A DNA stretch of 6,011 bases from an uncultured Eubacteriales bacterium (GTDB lineage Bacteria; Bacillota; Clostridia; Oscillospirales; Acutalibacteraceae). Position numbers and translations under genes: made by a program. The stretch is from assembly GCA_900319615.1 (NCBI GenBank), contig ONPE01000091.1, positions 1-6,011 of the forward strand, in the 5' to 3' direction. Positions within the stretch are counted from its first letter, which is position 1. Each line of letters opens with the position of its first letter. The notes below the pieces were generated by a model. The model did not search any database. It was given only the letters and a program-made list of their open reading frames with translations, and was not told where the DNA came from. Below, piece by piece: positions 4,601 to 6,011 of this stretch.

Positions 4601-6011
4601 AGCAGCCCTTGCCCTCACCTACGAGCTCGTTGGTGATGCTTACGATCTCTCTGAAAGCTGCTACGTGGCCGCTTCTGTTGAACTGATAGGAGTAGTCGCC
4701 GCAGTAAGCCATAGCGTCGAGGTCGGGATCATACTGAGCCTGAACGGCTGTGATCCAGCTTCTCAGCTCACTTGTAGAGTCATGTACGTCGGAGGTGAAG
4801 CCAACGTTGACGACGTCGCCTGTGCTCGGAGCGGTAGTGGGCTTCTGAGTTGCGGGCTGGGTTGCCGGCTGAGTTGCAGGCTGTGTAGCAGGCTGGGTCG
4901 CGGGGATCGTGGAGCCGTCTGTAGCTGTCTTCTCGAAGACATAGATCTTCTCGTCGGAGCTGTTGTAGGAGGATGTGAAGCTGCTGTTGCTGTAGTAAAC
5001 GGTGTAAGTGTTCTGACCGCCTACGTGCTGCAGCTGCTGGTCGTTGTAAGTCCAATATCTGTCGGGATACTGAACAGAGCTGTAGATCTTTACTTTGCCG
5101 CTCTTACCCTCGAGGATGTCGGAGCCGTTGGTGAGGTTGAAGCCCTCGCCGTTTGCAGCGGACGTCCATACGATGTTGGATGTAGCGGAAGCGATGTAGA
5201 GATCGTCTTTGCCGTCCTTGTCAACGTCGCCGGAGGAAACGGTGACGGAAGCTCTGCTCATGTCTGTACCGTCGGAGGAACCGCCGTCGTTGGAAAGAGC
5301 GTAAGCAGAACCTGCTGTGTTCGCGTTTACGATCAGGTAGTCGGCGCCGGGAGTAACGGTGGTTACATACTTATAAACGAAGTCGCCGGTGATCGGAGCT
5401 GCTGTGGGAGCCTCGGTCGGGATAACCGTGGGGATCTCGTCTACGGCAGTCTTCTCATAGATGTAGAGCTCTCTGGAGGAGCTGCTGCTGGAGCTTGTGG
5501 ACTGTGTGAAATTGCTGTTGCTGTAATAAAGAGTATAGGTGGTGCTGCTGCCTACGAATCTCAGCTGAGAGTCATCATAGGTCCAGTATCTGTCGGGGTA
5601 CTGCTGCTCATCATAGATCCTGATGTTGCCGCTCTTGCCCTCGAGGAAGTCTGCACCGTTCTTGATGGTGAAGCCTTCGCCGCTGGTTGCAGCTGTCCAG
5701 ACGAGGCTCTCGTCAGCTGCGGAGACATAAACGTCGGCTGTGCCGTCGCTGTTGAGGTCGGCGCTCATGACGCTGACTTCGCTCTTGCTCAGGCTTGTAC
5801 CGGAGGAAGAGCCGCCCTCGCTCTCAAGAGCGTAAGCAGAGCCCTCAGCCTTCTTGTTGACGATCAGGTACTCGCCGCCGTCCTTCATGGTATCGGTGAG
5901 CATATAGACATAGTTGCCTGTGATCGGAGCTGCGGTGGGAGCTGTGGTCTCGGCCTCTGCGGGGATCTCGTCTACGGCTGTCTTCTCATAAGCGTAGATC
6001 TTGTCGCTGGA
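1632..6011 (-). CDS. Giant secreted modular dockerin protein with two metallophosphoesterase domains (5' partial)
   Basis: The frame is open from the right edge to a TGA at 1634-1632, giving at least 1459 residues. The ATG at 5903-5901 is not the start: 36 in-frame codons precede it and they continue the repeat pattern (tail of a module, then a TAAPITG-type linker), and no ribosome binding site is present. Start and signal peptide are outside the window. Order N to C: module tail, module 1, module 2, (PATQ)5 linker, metallophosphoesterase 1, module 3, metallophosphoesterase 2, InlB-B-like repeat, divergent module 4, dockerin. Linkers are rich in Pro, Thr and Ala, as in extracellular multidomain enzymes of cellulosome-forming clostridia. 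The dockerin implies export and attachment to a cohesin scaffoldin. Both catalytic domains keep DxH, GD, GNHE, H and GHNH motifs, so phosphoester hydrolysis is likely. The substrate (nucleotides, phosphorylated glycans, phytate, teichoic acid) is not deducible. No frameshift is visible. Domain functions are family knowledge; docking and extracellular phosphate or glycan chemistry are inference. Confidence 0.95.
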   Translation of the reverse strand, partial: SSDKIYAYEKTAVDEIPAEAETTAPTAAPITGNYVYMLTDTMKDGGEYLIVNKKAEGSAYALESEGGSSSGTSLSKSEVSVMSADLNSDGTADVYVSAADESLVWTAATSGEGFTIKNGADFLEGKSGNIRIYDEQQYPDRYWTYDDSQLRFVGSSTTYTLYYSNSNFTQSTSSSSSSSRELYIYEKTAVDEIPTVIPTEAPTAAPITGDFVYKYVTTVTPGADYLIVNANTAGSAYALSNDGGSSDGTDMSRASVTVSSGDVDKDGKDDLYIASATSNIVWTSAANGEGFNLTNGSDILEGKSGKVKIYSSVQYPDRYWTYNDQQLQHVGGQNTYTVYYSNSSFTSSYNSSDEKIYVFEKTATDGSTIPATQPATQPATQPATQPATQKPTTAPSTGDVVNVGFTSDVHDSTSELRSWITAVQAQYDPDLDAMAYCGDYSYQFNRSGHVAAFREIVSITNELVGEGKGCYTLGNHEYMNASGIIDDIIDTPGMKLFGEIRKTNDYIIFAMGARTSSDAYSDEDIEALNDYLAAAPKHIPVFIITHYPLHTNSSRTTKNADKVIDVLNQYPNAVFLWGHNHSQSDSHYGEIKVAGDSIEYSRGNNKTINFTYLSAGGMHKESQVKNNSGLVASITGTDVKKVTFQYHRSSNGDKVGSALTVPMDGTPIERPTQAPPTQGPTAAPVTGDFVFKLTDTMKAGGEYLIVNTNKAGNAYSLKNEGGSSSGTSLARNSVNIQKSDLNSDGVEDTYIVSGTTDTVWLASANVDGYRLTNNGDYLEGKSNKISIYNSVQNSDRYWTYSNNQLKFAGGSSTYSFYYSSNNFTGSTSSNSGKLYIYEKTGVDTMPTEVKPTEAPPIVAGEGTNLGFTSDVHGSMDRLENWLDAVQNAYDPNLDAMTYCGDYSYVTNSTSSYLADFKEVVSITDSKVGSGKGIYTSGNHEYYTNGEQSKLDSGFTNTPGFTRIGEAKVADNYRIYCMGAAGWFSANGEYPQADIDALDAYLDSAPTDVPIFIAAHFPLHYFAGSSSGWGGSSGRTITNADKMIDVLNKHPNAVFFWGHNHSQSDPEYGTIKTAGDSITYASGKSKDINFTYASVGAIYDDDQTMYSGVVATVSDSGDKVIFRYWNAGNGKQLGDTYSIDIEGGAGVTTYTISASAGANGKVSPSGDVKVREGGSKEFTFTPNAGYDVDTVTVDGKAVNLAGGKYTFTNVTANHTISATFKQAQGTSYTLTSGAEAGGKYLVVSNGYALRNNNGKIDAVPVVVSDDNKTVFISDSSNNESVYWTLNASTTSDKAGDFTVENDGYKLSRVTNSESASNALEITKENKTSQYSGLPYYQFSYDAAARELSMKGGQEGNDIFYAFYNTSANAFYTDTNSDKLGLYEVAEAPYLRGDADADGEVTIMDATAVQHYVAEVLSETVRSTKNADADLNSKIDIIDALVIQRIVSKIYASWADVDAIG
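1668..1850 (-). other. Domain: C-terminal type I-like dockerin
   Basis: About 61 residues with two EF-hand-like calcium loops and following helices. Loop 1 is GDADADGEVTIMDA (ligands D1, D3, D5 and D12), followed by TAVQHYVAE. Loop 2 is NADADLNSKIDIIDA, followed by LVIQRIVS; here position 5 is N and the usual Gly at position 6 is S. Dockerins bind cohesin modules of scaffoldins and so assemble cellulosomes or amylosomes. Ten residues (ASWADVDAIG) follow to the stop. Confidence 0.92.
1860..2339 (-). repeat. Divergent repeat module 4 of the giant protein
   Basis: About 160 residues. It keeps the start (TLTSGAEAGGKYLVV, GYAL), the VYWTL strand, a DGYKLS segment and a terminal LGLYEVAE in the place of the LYIYEKT of the others. 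It has lost the DxNxDGxxD loop; a short SDDNKT turn stands at that position. The RYWTY and YYSN landmarks are replaced by PYYQFSY and IFYAFYN. It therefore appears to be an early-diverged copy placed next to the dockerin. Confidence 0.6.
2352..2573 (-). other. Domain: divergent InlB B-repeat-like module
   Basis: About 74 residues with the pattern YTISASAGANGKVSPSG, then FTFTPNAGYDVDTVTVDG, then YTFTNVTANHTISATF. This matches the small beta-rich bacterial repeat related to Listeria InlB B-repeats (PF18998-type), common in cell-surface and secreted proteins. It links the second phosphoesterase to the last module and is probably a structural spacer or adhesion domain. Confidence 0.8.
2589..3428 (-). 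other. Domain: calcineurin-like metallophosphoesterase 2
   Basis: About 280 residues, also with every motif: GFTSDVHG, YCGDYSY, SGNHEY, AAHFPLH and WGHNHS. It differs from domain 1 by a Gly/Ser-rich insertion (AGSSSGWGGSSG) just after the HFPLH motif, close to the active site in this fold. That loop is a likely place for a change in substrate choice. Both copies look catalytically competent. Confidence 0.9.
3492..3947 (-). repeat. Beta-rich repeat module 3 of the giant protein
   Basis: It lies between the two phosphoesterase domains and has the same landmarks as modules 1 and 2: TDTMKAGGEYLIVN, YSL, GGSSSGTS, a DLNSDGVED loop, YLEGKSN, NSDRYWTY, YSFYYSS and LYIYEKT. The entry segment TDTMK-GGEYLIVN is nearly identical to that of module 1, so these two are probably the closest relatives. 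Confidence 0.75.
4023..4814 (-). other. Domain: calcineurin-like metallophosphoesterase 1
   Basis: About 264 residues. The family's metal-site motifs are all present in order: GFTSDVH (D-x-H, codons near 4790-4782), YCGDYSY (GD), LGNHEY (GNHE), IITHYPLH (single His) and WGHNHS (GHxH). Calcineurin-like phosphoesterases use these residues to hold two metal ions and hydrolyse phosphomono- or diesters. The start of the domain right after a Pro/Thr linker marks its boundary. Similarity to the second domain is high around GNHE and GHNH. Confidence 0.9.
4845..4904 (-). repeat. Five tandem 12-bp units encoding (PATQ)5
   Basis: Five consecutive 12-base units encode Pro-Ala-Thr-Gln in the linker between module 2 and the first phosphoesterase. 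The units differ mainly at third codon positions (CCC/CCT/CCG, GCG/GCT/GCA, ACC/ACA/ACT), and every unit ends CAG. The peptide would be a flexible, extended, possibly O-glycosylated spacer. The third-position drift suggests an old array under selection for the peptide, not a very recent expansion. Confidence 0.9.
4926..5381 (-). repeat. Beta-rich repeat module 2 of the giant protein
   Basis: It follows module 1 directly through a TEAPTAAPITGD linker and shares the same landmarks: ADYLIVN, YAL, GGSSDGTD, a DVDKDGKDD loop, ILEGKSG, YPDRYWTY, YTVYYSN and IYVFEKT. The embedded loop is more acidic than in module 1, fitting a calcium ligand set D-x-D-x-D-G-x-x-D. Confidence 0.75.
5448..5912 (-). 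repeat. Beta-rich repeat module 1 of the giant protein
   Basis: This is one of a family of about 150-residue modules. Shared landmarks in order are GGEYLIVN, a YAL turn, GGSSSGTS, a DLNSDGTAD loop, a VW[TL] strand, FLEGKSG, YPDRYWTY, YTLYYSN and a final LYIYEKT before the linker. The tail of a preceding copy (IYAYEKTAVDEIP) is visible at 6011-5952, so more copies lie upstream. I do not recognise a named family; a beta-sandwich or beta-barrel binding domain is a guess. Confidence 0.75.

Noticed and set aside
5901..5903. The ATG as the start of the giant protein
   Set aside because: The frame continues upstream to the window edge with a clear repeat-module tail and linker, and no ribosome binding site precedes this ATG.

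Overview
The window looks like chromosomal DNA from a Gram-positive, anaerobic gut or rumen Firmicute, most likely a Ruminococcus-type cellulosome or amylosome producer. The main reason is the C-terminal type I dockerin on a very large secreted-type repeat protein with Pro/Thr-rich linkers. Three tRNA genes with encoded CCA ends, strong TTGACA/TATAAT-type promoters and purine-rich ribosome binding sites fit this. The genus is an inference; no marker gene is present.

Layout. Bases 1-47 hold an unresolved fragment that resembles a tRNA 3' end. Bases 48-268 form a minus-strand tRNA operon, tRNA-Thr(TGT) then tRNA-Tyr(GTA), with a clear promoter (288-316) and a strong intrinsic terminator (48-93). 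A small three-helix membrane protein resembling the DUF5658 family follows on the plus strand (380-718). Five bases after its stop codon begins the promoter (723-751) of a plus-strand tRNA-Arg(CCG) (765-841). Next come an AT-rich inverted repeat built of GAATAA-like units (874-967) and a plus-strand gene for an S23/IVP-type four-helix-bundle protein (991-1344), which is not inside a 23S rRNA gene. An AT-rich gap (1345-1573) and a terminator (1574-1606) follow.

The rest (1632-6011, minus strand) is the C-terminal part, at least 1459 residues, of one giant modular protein whose start lies beyond the right edge. From N to C it shows: the tail of one beta-rich repeat module; two complete modules; a five-fold PATQ linker; a calcineurin-like metallophosphoesterase; a third module; a second metallophosphoesterase; an InlB-B-like repeat; a divergent fourth module; and a dockerin. 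Both phosphoesterase domains keep the family metal-ligand motifs. Three modules carry an embedded DxNxDGxxD-like loop that looks like a calcium site.

How the parts relate. The tRNA units and the two small genes appear to be independent transcription units. The giant gene converges on the S23 gene and ends at its own terminator. The protein would be exported and docked by its dockerin to a cohesin scaffold. It would then act as an extracellular phosphoesterase with two catalytic domains and repeated, possibly carbohydrate- or surface-binding, modules. Its substrate cannot be read from the sequence. The most novel element is this architecture and the unnamed repeat module.
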